Source of the DNA: Auriscalpium vulgare
Taxonomy: Eukaryota; Basidiomycota; Agaricomycetes; Russulales; Auriscalpiaceae
Assembly: GCA_019915015.1 (NCBI GenBank)
Contig: JAHBBC010000011.1
Coordinates: forward strand, 496,001-560,000
Length of the DNA: 64,000 bases
Direction of reading: 5' to 3'
Position 1 is the stretch's first letter; each line of letters opens with the position of its first letter. The position numbers were made by a program, and so were the translations under genes. The notes beneath the pieces are model-generated. The model was given only the letters and a program-made list of their open reading frames with translations, made no database searches and was not told the DNA's origin. Positions 24,094 through 39,964 of the stretch are shown one piece after another.

Positions 24094-24604
24094 TGACCAC
24101 GCCGTCGCATCAGCCTTGTCACTTTCAGCGGACTCTTACAAAGTACACTTTCCTACATCATGATCCTGCTTTGTCTACTTAATCGCTGTCTTTTTCCAAT
24201 TACCTCGTTGATTTTGTTGCTATCCTGTTCGCCCCACAACCCATCGTCCGCATTCGGGCCATTCCCTGCACACTTTCCTCGCACATATACGCATTCATTG
24301 TTCCGCAATACAATCCGAGCTCAGTGCGCGCACGTGTGACAACAGAAGCAACGTCTAATAATGCATTAAACTACAAGCCATGATTAACATGAAAGACTAG
24401 GAGAAAATGTACGATGAAGGGGAGATGGGAGTCTAAGCAAAGACGGCGAGACACAGCAGGGACACAGGGCCACCCTTCTGTCTACATGTACGCACTGACT
24501 GTGAAAGCACACCCAACAAGCCCACCAGTCCGTTCGTTCATCCAGTGCAAATCGCGCGTCCCGACCACATACATAGAGCAATACACCTGCTGGTCGCATC
24601 CCGC
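24094..24604. other. Convergent 3' intergenic region
   Basis: The two neighbouring genes run toward each other, so this holds their 3' UTRs and terminators. A T-rich, low-complexity stretch lies around 24170-24250. No gene was seen. Confidence 0.45.
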
Positions 24605-26388
24605 CTACGAGTCGCTATGCAGCAGCGGCTCCCTGGCCACGATGGACTCCTCCGACTCTGAGGGCAGGAAGCCGTAGCCGGACGTGTCGGCAGTGGTATC
24701 CTGGTGTGAATCAGACGTATTCACCGAGGAAGCGAACGAGGACATCCGGGTGAAGTAGGGGCGATCTGGCGGGACGTGTTCCGAGCCGGATGGCTGCGAC
24801 CACGGGGTCAACAATGAGGCGGGCGCGACGTCGAGGTGGGCATCTGGAACCGGTGGCAATGGCGTTCGGCGGCTGGAAGGCGACGGTGGGGCGGATGGCA
24901 TTGGTGTCACAGAAACCGACTCGGGTAGCAAGCGCGTGCGAGCCGGCGGGGTAGATGCGGTGAGTGCGGACACAGACGCCTCGTCCGCGTTCACAATTAC
25001 CTGTGGAGGCGGCTGTGACGATGATTCCTCAGAGTTTGCGGGGGCTTCGCCGCTAGCGCTACTGTCGCCTTCGGTGGACGGCTGCGAGCTGCTTTCGCCA
25101 GCCTTCTTCGCACGCTCCTCTGCCTCCTTCCGTTGCTGTTCCTCGTGTTCCACCAGGGATAGCCGCATAGCCTCCATGACCATCAACTGTAGAACACAAT
25201 GTATCCATATCAGCGCGCGCACGGCAAAGATGCCGCCCCCAACACGCACCTCCTCGAGATCTTGCCCACCTAAGCCCATGCTACCCAGGAGTTGATTCAG
25301 CTCAGGTTGTTGCTGACGGCGTCTGAAGCGCCTGCCGCTGCCGCTGCCGACCTCGACCGTACCCGCATCCGCGACAGTCGACATATCGGGAAGGGCATGC
25401 ACACGACCACTGGTGACGCCGACGGGGATGAGGCGGTCGCCAACCTGGCGCATAATGATGCGACGGTTGGCCCGACGGGTCGCGGCTGCGCGCACTGCCG
25501 CAAGCTTCGCCTCCCAGTCCGGGCGGATTTGATCTGCACACTGGATCAGGATTGCGTTGCAAAATGCGTAGTCGTGGAATCAAACCTGTGGTGACAACTT
25601 CTGGATCTGTGTGGCCATAACTCTTCCGCCGCCTCTGCTTTCCCGGACGGGATCGTGACTCTAATGAGTGTGGGGACCCCTTTGGTGACTCGGGCCATGT
25701 TGGAGACAGCTACAATATATGAGGAGAGATCAAACAAATACGACAAGAATAGCGTACCGAACCGTCGCTGCCGATACCTGTTCGCCACACCGGAGGAGTG
25801 TATATGATTCCGAAGTTCTCCTGGACGCAGTATGGGCAGCACGCAGGCTCGGAGACGAGATGTGTGACAGTCGGCTCAGCGCGCTTGATTTGTACAAAGC
25901 ACTCCGTGCATATTGCCTGATCGCAACATCGCGACCGATTGATATTGGCAGGATAGTACTGTGGCAGCAGTGTCACATGACGTCAGGATGGGAGGAAACA
26001 AGGGCGTGCGCACCAGGAAACAGATGGGACATTCTGCTGCATCAGTGTAGATGGCAGCCTCGGGGTTACGGGAAGGTTCCTTGGTGACGCTGGCACGCTT
26101 GTGGTGGCTGGGCTTGGACGCGGTCGAGGCAGCATCACTCCGTGACTCGTACTCTGCAGAGGCCGGTGGCTCCCGACGGGCGGCGAGTATCTGTTCGTCA
26201 TCCCAGGCCTCCTCGTAGTCTTCTAGAGGGCGGTAGAATGGGGCGAGCTTGCGGTCGATGATGAGCTGGCCCACGACGGTCTCGTTCCAGTCCCGCGGGC
26301 CCGAGTAGAGCCCTTGAGGCGTAAGATGCCCGAAGTCGACAGTGTCGTCGTGCTGGCCTCGACCCGAGGAAGATGCACTATTGCCCAT
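24605..26388 (-). CDS. SIP5: SIP5-like protein with RING-like zinc-binding region
   Basis: Orthologue of yeast Sip5, a protein found with the Snf1 kinase and the Reg1/Glc7 phosphatase. [11 protein letters not shown] suggests N-myristoylation at Gly2. Exon 1 continues with [19 protein letters not shown] and [14 protein letters not shown] and ends AAECPICFL. The next exon supplies [20 protein letters not shown] and [18 protein letters not shown], giving a RING-like set of Cys pairs. After two introns the family block [20 protein letters not shown] is restored across a splice junction. It is followed by [20 protein letters not shown] and [16 protein letters not shown]. The segment [20 protein letters not shown] is a likely UIM-type helix. 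The C-terminal half is Ser/Pro-rich and disordered. All frames close cleanly with GT-AG introns. Confidence 0.9.
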
Positions 26389-27823
26389 GGTGGCTGCGAG
26401 GGAGGCGGTCCAAGCCGCCGCGTGTAAGAGGGCAGCAAGGCAAGGCCGAGACGAAAGGTGAGTAAGTAGCGGCTGACCAGTGCACTGGTAGCCGTATGTC
26501 GCCTGCCAGGCATCCACCCAGCCCTTTGTGTACCCTCTGTTTGGCACCTCGGCACTTTCCGCCCGTCCATCCGCATCGACAAGAATTTGGGCAAGTATCG
26601 TATTCTCTACCGCCCGAAGGGACAGTCAGCAGCAATCATGATCGTGTACAATAATGGACCTCCGGACAGCGGCCGGAGAGGAATCTTTGCAGTTCACGTC
26701 TCGGCACGCTCACTTGCGGTCCCTTGCCTGAGAGTCTAGCAGTAAGTATCCACGGTTCATTCCACCATTTTGTGTTAAAATTGTCATCGCAGCTCACATT
26801 GCACCTAGTGACATACTGCACGATATCAATGTGGAAATGTCATGCAAAGGGACCTTTCTGTTTCTGTTCTACCTGGCTGAGTCCATCTAGAGTCCCATGC
26901 ATTCTTCGCATCCGCAAGAGAGCTCCCATGAAACCAACTGAAATGGCATGGATGTTCTCACTGCGATCTCCCCCGCCTCCCTTCTGATACGTTGGCCGAA
27001 CTCCCAAATAGAAGAAGCTCAAGCGTTGTCACAGCAGTCTGATATTCACCGGTGTCGGCTTTTGACAGAGTTGGTGCGCTCATCCTCGGAACCCTTGCCA
27101 GTTGCCGGTTGCCGGTACAACCGCTCTAAAGCCTCTGTGTCATCGTCTTGTCTGCCCGAGTCTCGCATGCGCGTGGTCACATTATTTGGAACCTTGGGAA
27201 ACGAGGGAAACGGTCAGCAGCACTCCTGCATGGTCATGAATCACACTCATATTTCTCATGACAAGCAGCGCTGTCGTTTCTGACCTCACCAACTCACTAG
27301 AAAGCAGCTGCGCTACGATTCCGCCTTCCTATGAGCATGAAGGCCGACAGCCTCCGCAACAGGTTGCAGAGACGTTTCATCTAAGTAGTTCTGCCGATAG
27401 TACACTGGGTGGTACTTTCTGTCTCCTGCATATTTCTGATGCGAAGACCTGAAACGATCGTCGCGCTAGCACTTGTATCGTTCAATGCATCAAGGGATTA
27501 TTGTACTTCCATGCAACTTCTGGTGCACGGATCTCCGAGCATCAAATCGGCGAAGCTCGTCACGGAACAGCAACCGAGTCGCCACGAATGAAGAATCGAT
27601 GATATGATATCTGAGCATGATGGCTTACCGTAGTATGTCGGCCTCGTTAAAACTTAAAGATATGTCCGCCAGCCGCCGGATGTCGCGCAAGCCAGGCCAC
27701 TGCAAGCCACCGGCAGCAAGGGCCGATAGAGCCGCCTCTTTCGGAATCCTCCACCGTGACCTTGTCCACCACCACCACCACCAGACCACCAGTATTGTCG
27801 CAGTCAGCAACTATCGTTGAGCC
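26389..27823. other. Intergenic region between SIP5 and EFM7
   Basis: About 1.4 kb between divergent start codons, longer than other divergent spacers here. Open frames of 60-90 codons on both strands show no family resemblance. A short (CAC)n run lies at about 27767-27785, just upstream of EFM7. Confidence 0.4.
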
Positions 27824-28942
27824 ATGTCTGAATCCGACGACGAGGTGACCCTATCTCTTGACTCCGTCTTCACGGTGAGATAGTCCACGATGCTCCTCTG
27901 CGTCGGCCATTTGATTATCTTTCAAGGAAGGAGCCGCCTCGTCCACCGTCGCCTGAACCAACCACATCCCTGTACGTGAGGCAAAGGCCGGCTACCAGCG
28001 GAGACTGGGAGTCCATATCTATCAGACTGGTTGGGAGTCATCCGCTCTGGGGCCATTACCTGTAAGAAAACCGTCCTCATATCCGTGCGTATGAATTGTC
28101 TGAGGCCATCGAACTAGCTGGAATGCGTCTCGCTCCTTCGCAGCATATCTCGACGATCATATGGATGTATACCGTGACGGTCATGTCCTCGAACTTGGGG
28201 CGGGTGGTGGCCTACCAGGGATCGTGGCGGCGAAAAACGGAGCACGGAAGGTCAGCACGTTTTATTGTGCGCTGAGTGCTCCGCATCTCATCGAATTTCA
28301 TCAGGTGGTGCTCACAGATTATCCAGATGCAGCTTTAATCCATAATATCGAGTATAACATCTCCCAGAACCTTCCCGAGCCTGGGAGAGACAGAGTCGCC
28401 GTAAAGGTCGGTACCTCAGCCGCGACTGATGGGTACCGTCCGTAATAACTGACGACACCTCCCAGGGATATATATGGGGACAGGCTGTGGCCCCACTTCT
28501 GGAATCGCTCCCTACATCTGGGCAAACTTTTGACCTCATCATAATGTCTGACCTAATTTTCAATCACTCTCAGGTATGTCTTCTCCTGTAGCGCCGAGAT
28601 ACGCCACTGATCTCCGGGCCAGCACGACGCCCTTTTAAAAAACTGTCAGAGCGCACTGGCGACGCCTGACGCCTCGAGAGTGCGTGAGCCTTCCGTGCTC
28701 GTTTTTTACTCCCACCACCGGCCGCATTTGGCACAACGGGACCTAGAGTTCTTTCGCAAAGCCGGAGAGGATGGGTGGACATGCGACGAGATTGTGACAG
28801 AAAGATTTCCGGTACGTGACCTCCGGCCGTGCTCGCAAAATGTGGCTGAATTGTGCGAATGAAGCCGATGTTCCCCGAGGACTCCGGGTCGGAAGAAGTG
28901 AGGGCGACGGTCCACGGATGGAGACTGACAAGACGCAGGTGA
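27824..28942 (+). CDS. EFM7: Protein N-terminal and lysine methyltransferase EFM7
   Basis: SAM-dependent methyltransferase of the seven-beta-strand class. EFM7 modifies the N-terminal glycine and adjacent lysine of elongation factor eEF1A. The first exon encodes MSESDDEVTLSLDSVFT, and an intron with donor GTGAGA leads to EPPRPPSPEPTTSLYVRQRP. The family signature IRLVGSHPLWGHYLWNASRS spans the next splice site. The SAM-binding motif I is VLELGAGGGLPGIVAAKNGA, followed after an intron by VVLTDYPDAALIHNIEYNI. Motif LIIMSDLIFNHSQH is the substrate/active-site region. Later exons give SVLVFYSHHRPHLAQRDLEF and DGWTCDEIVTERFP, then MFPEDSGSEEVRATVHGW. About six exons, all open in frame. Confidence 0.9.
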
Positions 28943-29387
28943 TCATGCGTGTACTTAGTCCATATAATTCAGAGACGCACGGAACTTGTACACGTACGAC
29001 GTCGTGAGAGGCAGACGATTGCTATGCTTCCTATCCGGGATAGGCCGGCGGCGAGCGAGCGGAAGCGTGAGGCTCGATAGCGTGATTGGCACCCGCTTAC
29101 TCGTCGCCTGCTCTGCCATTTCTCCATGCAGAACCCTCCCCGACATGTTTTCTCGACTCAGGATCACGGAAAACAGGGATTTTCCCAAAGACACGGGCGG
29201 CGGAGGGATCGGGTGGAGAGGAACAGCCACGTCAGCTTTCCCCACGTGAGCTGCGATTTTTCTGCTTTCGGCCCACGGCCTTCAAGTTGCACGCGGCGCA
29301 TATAACCAGCAGCCTATCTTTCGTCCTGCAGCCAGGTCGCTGCTCTTCCTGTTCTAGCAACTCCTCCGTGTCTACTTAGACGACACC
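28943..29387 (+). promoter_or_regulatory. Upstream region of the SERCA-type ATPase gene
   Basis: 445 bp between EFM7 and the ATPase start codon. A TATA-like gcatataacc lies at about 29299-29308, some 85 bp before the ATG, and a C/T-rich stretch sits between them. No gene was seen. Confidence 0.4.
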
Positions 29388-32854
<3,467 letters not shown>

Positions 32855-32933
32855 ATTGGGAAGACGGTAGCTTTACCCCTAGATTGGTACCTAATAATGA
32901 ATACACCTCCTGACATCTGCATCATCCTTCACT

Positions 32934-34721
32934 TCACTGGGCTTGTCGTGGTCGGCTCTGTTGAATGTCATGCCAGTACCCTGTTCGTGATGATGACATC
33001 ACGATTAGCTGGAGCCTTTGGATGCTGGAGATGGACCTACTTTCTGCATCTTCCAAAGCCCGCACATTTGCCTTGAGCTTATTCAGCGTTTCAAGGTACT
33101 CGTCCTCCTCCACACTGTCGTGGACTATACCACCCCCGGCCTGCAAATATACAAGGCCATTTTTAAAAAGCATCGTCCGGATGGCAATGCAGGTATCCAT
33201 CGCGTCCTCAGCGAAGTCGAAACGTCCTACTGCCCCAGCATACACGCCTCGCCGTTGCTGCTCCAGACCATAGACGAGCTCTATCGCCTTGATTTTCGGC
33301 GCCCCTGACACAGTTCCGGCTGGGAAGATAGAACGGAAAGCATCGAATCTGCGAGCGATGAGAGGAATCAAATCGGTGACATGTTGTCGCTCACCGCGTC
33401 AGGTCATCTCGTAGAAGCCCAGAGACTTGTGAGGTGAGGTGAATGACATGACTGAACTTCTCCAGGCGCATTAAGTGATCAACTTTGACGGTCTTCGGCT
33501 GGCACACGCGGTTGACATCATTGCGGGCGAGATCCACGAGCATAATGTGCTCTGCCCTGTCTTTTTCAGAGTTGAGGAGCTCCTGGCCAAGCTGCTCGTC
33601 CTCTGCGACGAATAGTTTGTCAGAGCAAGGGTACACGAGTGGGAAGGGACCCACCCTCCGGAGTCTTCCCTCTCTTCGTCGTACCAGCAATGGCGTGGTT
33701 GTAAACTTTGTTATTTTCAACCTTGCAGAGCGTTTCTGGACTGGCGCCGACGATTTGCAGGTCCCCGCAGTCCAAGTAGAACATATATGGACTTGGATTG
33801 ACCTGGCGAAGGCGACGATATGCGTTGAAGGGATGCAGAGTCGTCGGCCGAACCAGTCGCTGTGATGGCACAGCCTGTATGATGTCCCCCGCAACGATAT
33901 GCTTCTTGAGAGTCGATACGAAGCGTTCGTATCCCTCTTTTCCCACATTAGATATACTCTCATTCCCAAGCTGTATGGGGTCCTGCGGCACCTCTGGTGT
34001 CTGCAGACTGAGTACTTCCCGTGCTAGCCTGCGAGCCTTGGCAACGGCAGTCTGGTAGATGAATGATAGATTCGAGGGAGCGGTGTTCTCGGGGCAGAAG
34101 ACGTGTGACACAACCTTGACGGATTGGAAGAGGTGGTCGTAGATGAGGAGGGTATCTGCGAGCATGAAGACGGCCTCGGGTATGTCAAGGGGGTCCTTGA
34201 GTGGGCGAGCCGTCTTGGGCTCGAAGTGCTGTACCGCATCGTATGCGACGTATCCAATCGCGCCGCCAGTGAAGGTAGGGACTTCAGGGATCTTGACGTA
34301 CTTATACACAGACAGTTCCTTCTGGAGGGCAAGAATTGGGTCGCCTTTTGTGTATTGGGTTGGACCCACACGTAGAACCTTGAATGGGTCTTGGCATGGT
34401 CTGATGTTAAGGCCAGGAGCGCGTGTGCTAAGAGGGGTGCTGACCTGCGCCTATGAAACTGTAGCGAGCGACGTTCTCTCCGGCGATGACAGACTCGAGA
34501 AGGAAGCTGTATTTTGAGTTGCGGGAAATCCGGAGGTATGCGATGACGGGGGTAATGAGATCTGCGGGGAGCTGGACATAGACGGGCACGCAGTTGCCCC
34601 GTTTCTCTTGAAAGATGAGCTGCTCGACGGTCTCATACGGCGGGTACGGTGGAAGCTTCTGCAGCTCAGGGTGAGCCAGATGTAAGCAGAGACGCTGCGA
34701 GAGACGCACCTGCGGGTCCAT
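32934..34721 (-). CDS. TRP2: Anthranilate synthase component I
   Basis: Converts chorismate to anthranilate with the TRP3 glutaminase, the first step of tryptophan synthesis. Joined exons give the family blocks [40 protein letters not shown] and [19 protein letters not shown]. Further on come [72 protein letters not shown] and [20 protein letters not shown]. The LLES motif needed for tryptophan feedback inhibition is intact. One exon joins across GTCAGC...CCAAG to restore [17 protein letters not shown]. The last intron leads to a tail [14 protein letters not shown]. The first intron (34659-34709) is 51 nt and stop-free, so its retention would stay in frame. Divergent from SHQ1 by 126 bp. Confidence 0.95.
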
Positions 34722-34847
34722 GAGGGAGGACTCGAAAGTGATAATTATGCGCGATCGCGAGCGCCGAGCGCCATAACGTCGGAGCGCAATTCGGCTTTTC
34801 GATGGCTTGTGCCGGCCCTTCAGTGGCACCACATTGAAGTCAACGTC
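34722..34847. promoter_or_regulatory. Bidirectional promoter of TRP2 and SHQ1
   Basis: A 126-bp head-to-head spacer. It contains cgcgatcgcgagcgc (about 34751-34765), which includes a palindromic cgcgatcgcg. A TGACT-type Gcn4/Cpc1 site was not recognised by eye. Confidence 0.45.
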
Positions 34848-36540
34848 ATGATCACTCCCCGTTTCTCTTGTTCTCAGACTGACATCTCCATCATCGTCTC
34901 TATCTACTGCCCGTCGGTTCGCGTACGCAATTTTTTGTCATCATATGATTATCGACATTTCAACTGTGGTCCAGGCGTCCGACGTCGAGATTCACGTTGA
35001 CGAGTCCATCCTGTCCGTGCATATCGCGCCATACTTTCTGCGCCTCAATTTCCCCGGAAATGTCCTCGAGGACGACCACTCATCCGCCGTGTACGATCCC
35101 GCTGCGGGCTTCTTCACCGTCACCCTGACGAAAGAGACTCGAGGGCAAAACTTTCCTGACCTTGACCTTCTCGCGAAGCTTTTGGCCCCAAAGTCTGCAA
35201 AGCCCTCGGCTCCGGTCATAGAAGTTCTGAACTCGGAGCCCGCGCACTTTGACGAGCAAAGCCTCATAGACAGCACGAGTCGGCTTTCTTTGGATACCAC
35301 AGCGCTATCGGACGAGCAGCGCGAAATTTTTCACGGTACGTATATTTGTGTCGGCCACCGCCAATATTGACCATCATACGTGAACAGCGGCTGAGAATGA
35401 CTGGCTGCTTCCACAAACTGTGCAGGAACCGCTTCCCGAGCTGCACACGTCTCAAGAAAAACGATACGGGTTTCTGGACCTCTATACCGGTTACTTTCGT
35501 CACGTAGGCAATACGGAGAATGAGATCAATGAACTTGGTACGGATGCAGAGACACTACTTCCCGAGGAACGTCGCCGACGTCGTGTTGCACATGAAGAAC
35601 AGAAATGGGACGAGGAGGCTTACATGTGAGTGCGTCACTTGCAGCGCCAGCTGTGTCGACTAATCTAATACTCCAAGGGCTGACTATGCGGAGGCCGAGT
35701 ACATAGACGAAGTCCTTGCATGGATGCATCCGCATCTGTCCAGTCTTGATGAAGTGCCCTTCAGTGAGGCCGAAAACATGCAGATGCTACGCCTGCCGCG
35801 GAAAGAATGTACGTCCGAACATAACCGACGTACCCTAGTTGATGAACAACCATTGCAGTCTTGGCCTCACCCTCACAGACTCGACATCTCTACCTCACAC
35901 TTCTCACCTTACTTTTTGCTTACGCGTACGATGCGCGGACGACACAGAGCGAACCGACTCCGGAAAGCGCCTGGACAATATGTGCCCTGACCCCGGCATT
36001 TTCGGCGCTGGACCCACCGCCATATCGACCTCAGTCCTCGGCTACCTCAGCCGAGTCATACAGCGACGAGGATCTGGCAGCAACGCTGATCCCCGCGTAC
36101 AGGCGGTCCTTATCGTTCCCTCTTTACAGGTCCTGGAGTTTATCCGAGGCTTGTAGGACAGACGTCGCACATGTCTTGAAGAAAGGAATGCGGACTGTCG
36201 TGCGATGTCTGCTGGAGCTGCGGGCAATCCTAGACGCACATGAGGTGTACTACGTTTATTCTCGCATATGGATGGACGACTTCTGCAGCTGGGTGCAGGC
36301 GTACGCTAAGTGAGATTGTCGATTCGTGCACGGGTGATGACACTGAATTGATCCTCATCTAGCGAAGCCACGCTCAGGCAGCTTGGAAAGCAGGTGGAGA
36401 AACTGCACATGCAGAAAAGCGAGACAGGTTGGAATTTAGAGGACCTTGAAGCGGCCGTAGATGAAGAACGTGGTCGAGATGGCGATAGCGACGACGAATC
36501 GGAAGACGAGGTCGAGCGCATGGTGCCTGCTCAGTTGTGA
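34848..36540 (+). CDS. SHQ1: SHQ1, H/ACA snoRNP assembly chaperone
   Basis: Chaperone that holds the dyskerin/Cbf5 pseudouridine synthase before H/ACA snoRNP assembly. Start [20 protein letters not shown] gives the N-terminal CS/p23-like domain, which continues after an intron as [20 protein letters not shown] and YFLRLNFPG. The C-terminal SHQ1 domain has [59 protein letters not shown] and [20 protein letters not shown]. The junction after LPRKE needs the acceptor just before TCTTGGCC to give [19 protein letters not shown]. The following [19 protein letters not shown] and [20 protein letters not shown] match the family. The acidic tail ends VPAQL. About six exons, complete. Shares a short promoter with TRP2. 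Confidence 0.92.
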
Positions 36541-36667
36541 GATGAGTAGTACGCCTCCTCTTCCGAGGCAAGGTCGGCGGAGACCATCCTCTTTGCACCT
36601 TTACGACGCCGTATATTACCCCCGCTCTGTGGTCACAGTCACTTGAATGAGTATTATATGCCAGATA

Positions 36668-37622
36668 TTAAAACTTTCGCCCCCCTCTCAGCTTCGGCCG
36701 CTCCAACTTCTTTTTCTCTCTTTTGGCATCCTCCTCTACCCTCAACGCAACACCTTCCCTGCCCGCGACACTCAAGACACCGCTGATGAGCTCTGCTGTC
36801 CGGGTGCTTTCGTCGTTCGCAGGGATCGGATACATGACGATGCGCGGATCCACGTTTGAATCCACAATTCCGATAGTCGGAACATGCTCGATAGCACACT
36901 CGCGGATTGCGTGCATGTTCGGAATGGGGTTGAGAAAGACGACGAGGTCGGGGACGACGCGCTCCGTTTTAGCAACCTCCGGGCCGAAGAATTGCAGCTT
37001 GTTTGTGAGCGTACCAGGCAGCCACTTCTCGCCGACGTGGTAGCCTTGACTGCCCATCCTCTCCGCCGCCTTCCGCACGGCTGGACGCAAGTCTGCTCGC
37101 GTGCCGACGAAGACAACCGTGCCGTCGCGTACAGCCACGTCGCGTACAAGAGCAGCGGCGCGCCGCAACATGGGCAGCGTGTAGTCAAGATCAATGACGG
37201 TGATGTCCGCACGCGTGCCATAGGCGTAAGGGATGAAATTAGGGTTGAGAAGAGCGCTGGAATGGCCCATATGTGCGCCTGCTGCAAGCAAAGCGGAGAG
37301 TGTCAAGTCTCGTGGAGGTGTTGGCCGGTGGAGAGAGTGGTGCGGCTGGAAACCGCTGTCGCGCGTCGTCGTAGATCCAAACTTGGAGAATATGTCGACT
37401 GTGTGCTGTGAGCAAAGGTAGGGGTGGCCGCACGGTAGCCTACGCACCGACTGTTCTGGCTTCCGCCTTGCGTAGCTGAAACGCGGTCCAATCTTCGTCG
37501 GACTGAAGTGAAGCGGGCTGCTCAGCGCTCCCGGACAGCGACGCAACCGAGCGACGCGCGCATGCTGCTCGCGGGTGTCGGGCAGCGCGACCTGCGAGTG
37601 CGCGGAGGTGGTTGCTGGCCAT
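36668..37622 (-). CDS. MRP4: Mitochondrial small-subunit ribosomal protein S2 (uS2m)
   Basis: uS2 protein of the mitochondrial ribosome. The start at 37622 gives MASNHLRALAGRAARHPR, an Arg/Ala-rich presequence typical of mitochondrial import; an upstream ATG at 37682 would place acidic residues first. One intron (donor GTGCGT) joins QLRKAEARTV to DIFSKFGSTT. The uS2 core follows: LTLSALLAAGAHMGHSSALL, YGTRADITVIDLDYTLPMLR, VFVGTRADLRPAVRKAAERM, KWLPGTLTNKLQFFG, VPDLVVFLNPIPNMHAIREC and VPTIGIVDSNVDPRIVMYPI. These match the bacterial RpsB blocks, including the (R/K)WLxGTLTN and NP...AIxE segments. The tail is Lys/Arg-rich (REKKKLERPKLRGGRKF). Head to head with the Ssb-type Hsp70. Confidence 0.92.
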
Positions 37623-37760
37623 TGAAGGAGAGGCTGTGGCTGTGCCCGCCCAGTCGTGTACTTTGCTTAGCTCAGCAACCATCGATTTTTTTTCACGCGA
37701 GGATAGGATACGAACCTCCTCATATCCACCACCCTCTCTCCCCTCCCTTTCCTTTCAAAA
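37623..37760. promoter_or_regulatory. Bidirectional promoter of mitochondrial S2 and Ssb-type Hsp70
   Basis: A 138-bp spacer between divergent start codons of two translation-related genes. A T-run (about 37685-37692) and a C/T-rich block run up to the Hsp70 ATG. Confidence 0.45.
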
Positions 37761-39964
37761 ATGAGCGCTGAGGACCTTTTCGACGGTGCTATTGGCATTG
37801 ATCTCGGCACCACCTACTCGTGAGTTGTATATGATTGCCGCAGCTCAAACCCTCATCCTCCTCCAGCTGCGTCGGGGTATGGCAAAACGATCGTGTCGAA
37901 ATCATCGCCAATGACCGTGAGTCTCATTAGGCATCGCCTGGTCGCTGGTCTCAACGACTACAGAGGGCAACCGCACGACGCCGTCATATGTCGCTTTCTC
38001 CGCCGAGGAGCGCTTGATCGGCGATGCCGCAAAAAATCAGGCTGCCATGAACCCCACGAACACTGTTTTCGACGCAAAACGGCTCATTGGTCGCCGATTC
38101 GAGTGCGTGTCTTTTCCTTCGCGTCGCTAGAGTCTTCGATGACACCCTTCACTTCTGTAGTGACCCCGATGTCAAGAAGGTAACGCAGTCATGGCCCAGC
38201 GCCGATGGACGCAAGCTCACCTTGTCCCACAGGATATGATCCACTGGCCATTCCAGGTCGTCGAGAAGGACGGATCGCCTCTGATCCAGGTCAATTACTT
38301 GAACGAGGAGAAAACCTTCAGCCCGCAGGAAATTTCCGCCATGGTGCTGGTCAAAATGAAGGACATCTCCGAGGCAAAACTCGGAAAGACCGTGAAGAAG
38401 GCTGTAGTCACCGTCCCCGCCTACTTCAACGACTCCCAGCGTCTTGCCACCAAGGATGCGGGTGCCATCGCCGGTCTCGACGTTCTCCGCATCATCAACG
38501 AGCCTACTGCCGCCGCCATTGCGTACGGTCTCGATCAGCAATCGAAGGTCGAGCGCAACGTTCTTATCTTCGACCTTGGTGGAGGAACATTCGATGTCTC
38601 GCTGCTCAACATCAGTGGTGGTGTCTTCGCCGTCAAGGCAACTGCTGGCGACACCCACTTGGGTGGTGAGGACTTCGACAACGCCCTCCTCGACCACTTC
38701 AAGAACGAGTTCAAGCGGAAGACGAAGCTCGACATCTCGGACGATCCCCGCGCTCTCCGGAGATTGCGGAGCGCTTGCGAGCGCGCTAAGCGCACACTCT
38801 CCAGCGTTACGCAGACCACCGTCGAGGTCGACTCTCTCTTCCAGGTAGGCGCACTCTGACAATACCAGTAGGACAACTCTCACCATTCTTGACAGGGTGA
38901 AGACTTCTCCGCCAACATCACTCGTGCCCGTTTCGAGGAGATCAACGCTGCGCTGTTCAAGTCCACCGTTGAGCCCGTCGAGAAAGTGCTCAAGGACTCC
39001 AAGATCCCTCGCGAGAAAGTCGATGATATCGTCCTTGTCGGTGGCTCTACCCGTATTCCGAAGATCCAGTCCCTCGTATCGGAATACTTTGGTGGCCGCC
39101 AACTGAACAAGTCGATCAACCCCGACGAGGCTGTTGCCTATGGCGCTGCTGTCCAGGCCGCCGTTCTCACCGGTCAGACATCTGAGAAGACGCAGGACCT
39201 GCTTCTGCTCGACGTCGCCCCGCTTTCCCTCGGTGTAGCCATGCAGGGCGATGTCTTCGGTGTCGTCGTGCCCCGTAACACCCCCATCCCCACCAACAAG
39301 TCACGGGTGTTCACAACAGTCGAGGACAACCAGACAACTGTCACCTTCCCTGTGTATGTCATCCGTTACCTTTTCCTGCATCACGACTAATTGTGCAATA
39401 CAGGTACGAGGGAGAGCGGACGCAGTGCCGCGACAATCGCCTGCTCGGCGAGTTCGAACTCAACGGTATTCCACCAATGCCCCGTGGTCAAGCCGAGCTG
39501 GTCACCACCTTTGAGGTTGACGCGAACGGTCTCCTGAAAGTGTCTGCACAGGATCGTGCATCGGGCCGCAAGGCCTCAATCAGTACGTTCAGATTACCTG
39601 TAACGGCGCGCTAGCGAGCTCATGTCGTCCGTCAGGCATCACCAACTCTGTTGGCCGCCTGTCGTCTGCTGAGATCGACCAGATGATCAAAGACGCTGAG
39701 CAGTTCAAGCAGGCAGACAAGGACTTCTCTGCGCGTCACGAGGCGAAGTCCGACCTCGAGGCATACATCCACCAGGTCGAGGGCACGATCACCTCACCCG
39801 AGATCGGCATGAAGCTCAAGCGTGGCGCCAAGTCGCAGGTGGAGGCTGAGCTTGCGCGCGCTCTTGAGAAGCTCGAGATTGAGGACTCGTCAGCGGATGA
39901 CCTGCGCAAGGCGCAACTTGGTATCAAGCGTGCCCTTCAGAAGGCAACTGCTGGTCTCCGGTGA
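37761..39964 (+). CDS. SSB1: Ribosome-associated Hsp70, Ssb type
   Basis: Hsp70 chaperone of the fungal Ssb class, which binds nascent chains at the ribosome with the RAC complex. Joined exons start [20 protein letters not shown]. This is followed by [40 protein letters not shown] and [20 protein letters not shown]. ATPase motifs are intact: [37 protein letters not shown] and [10 protein letters not shown]. Ssb rather than Ssa identity is supported by [40 protein letters not shown] and [20 protein letters not shown]. The sequence ends KATAGLR without the EEVD tail. About seven introns interrupt the gene. Total is roughly 615 residues, as for Ssb. A decayed Ssa-type copy lies 7.7 kb downstream on the other strand. 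Confidence 0.93.

Noticed and set aside
38149..39102. 317-codon minus-strand frame
   Set aside because: Antisense shadow of the Ssb-type Hsp70 gene for the same reason.
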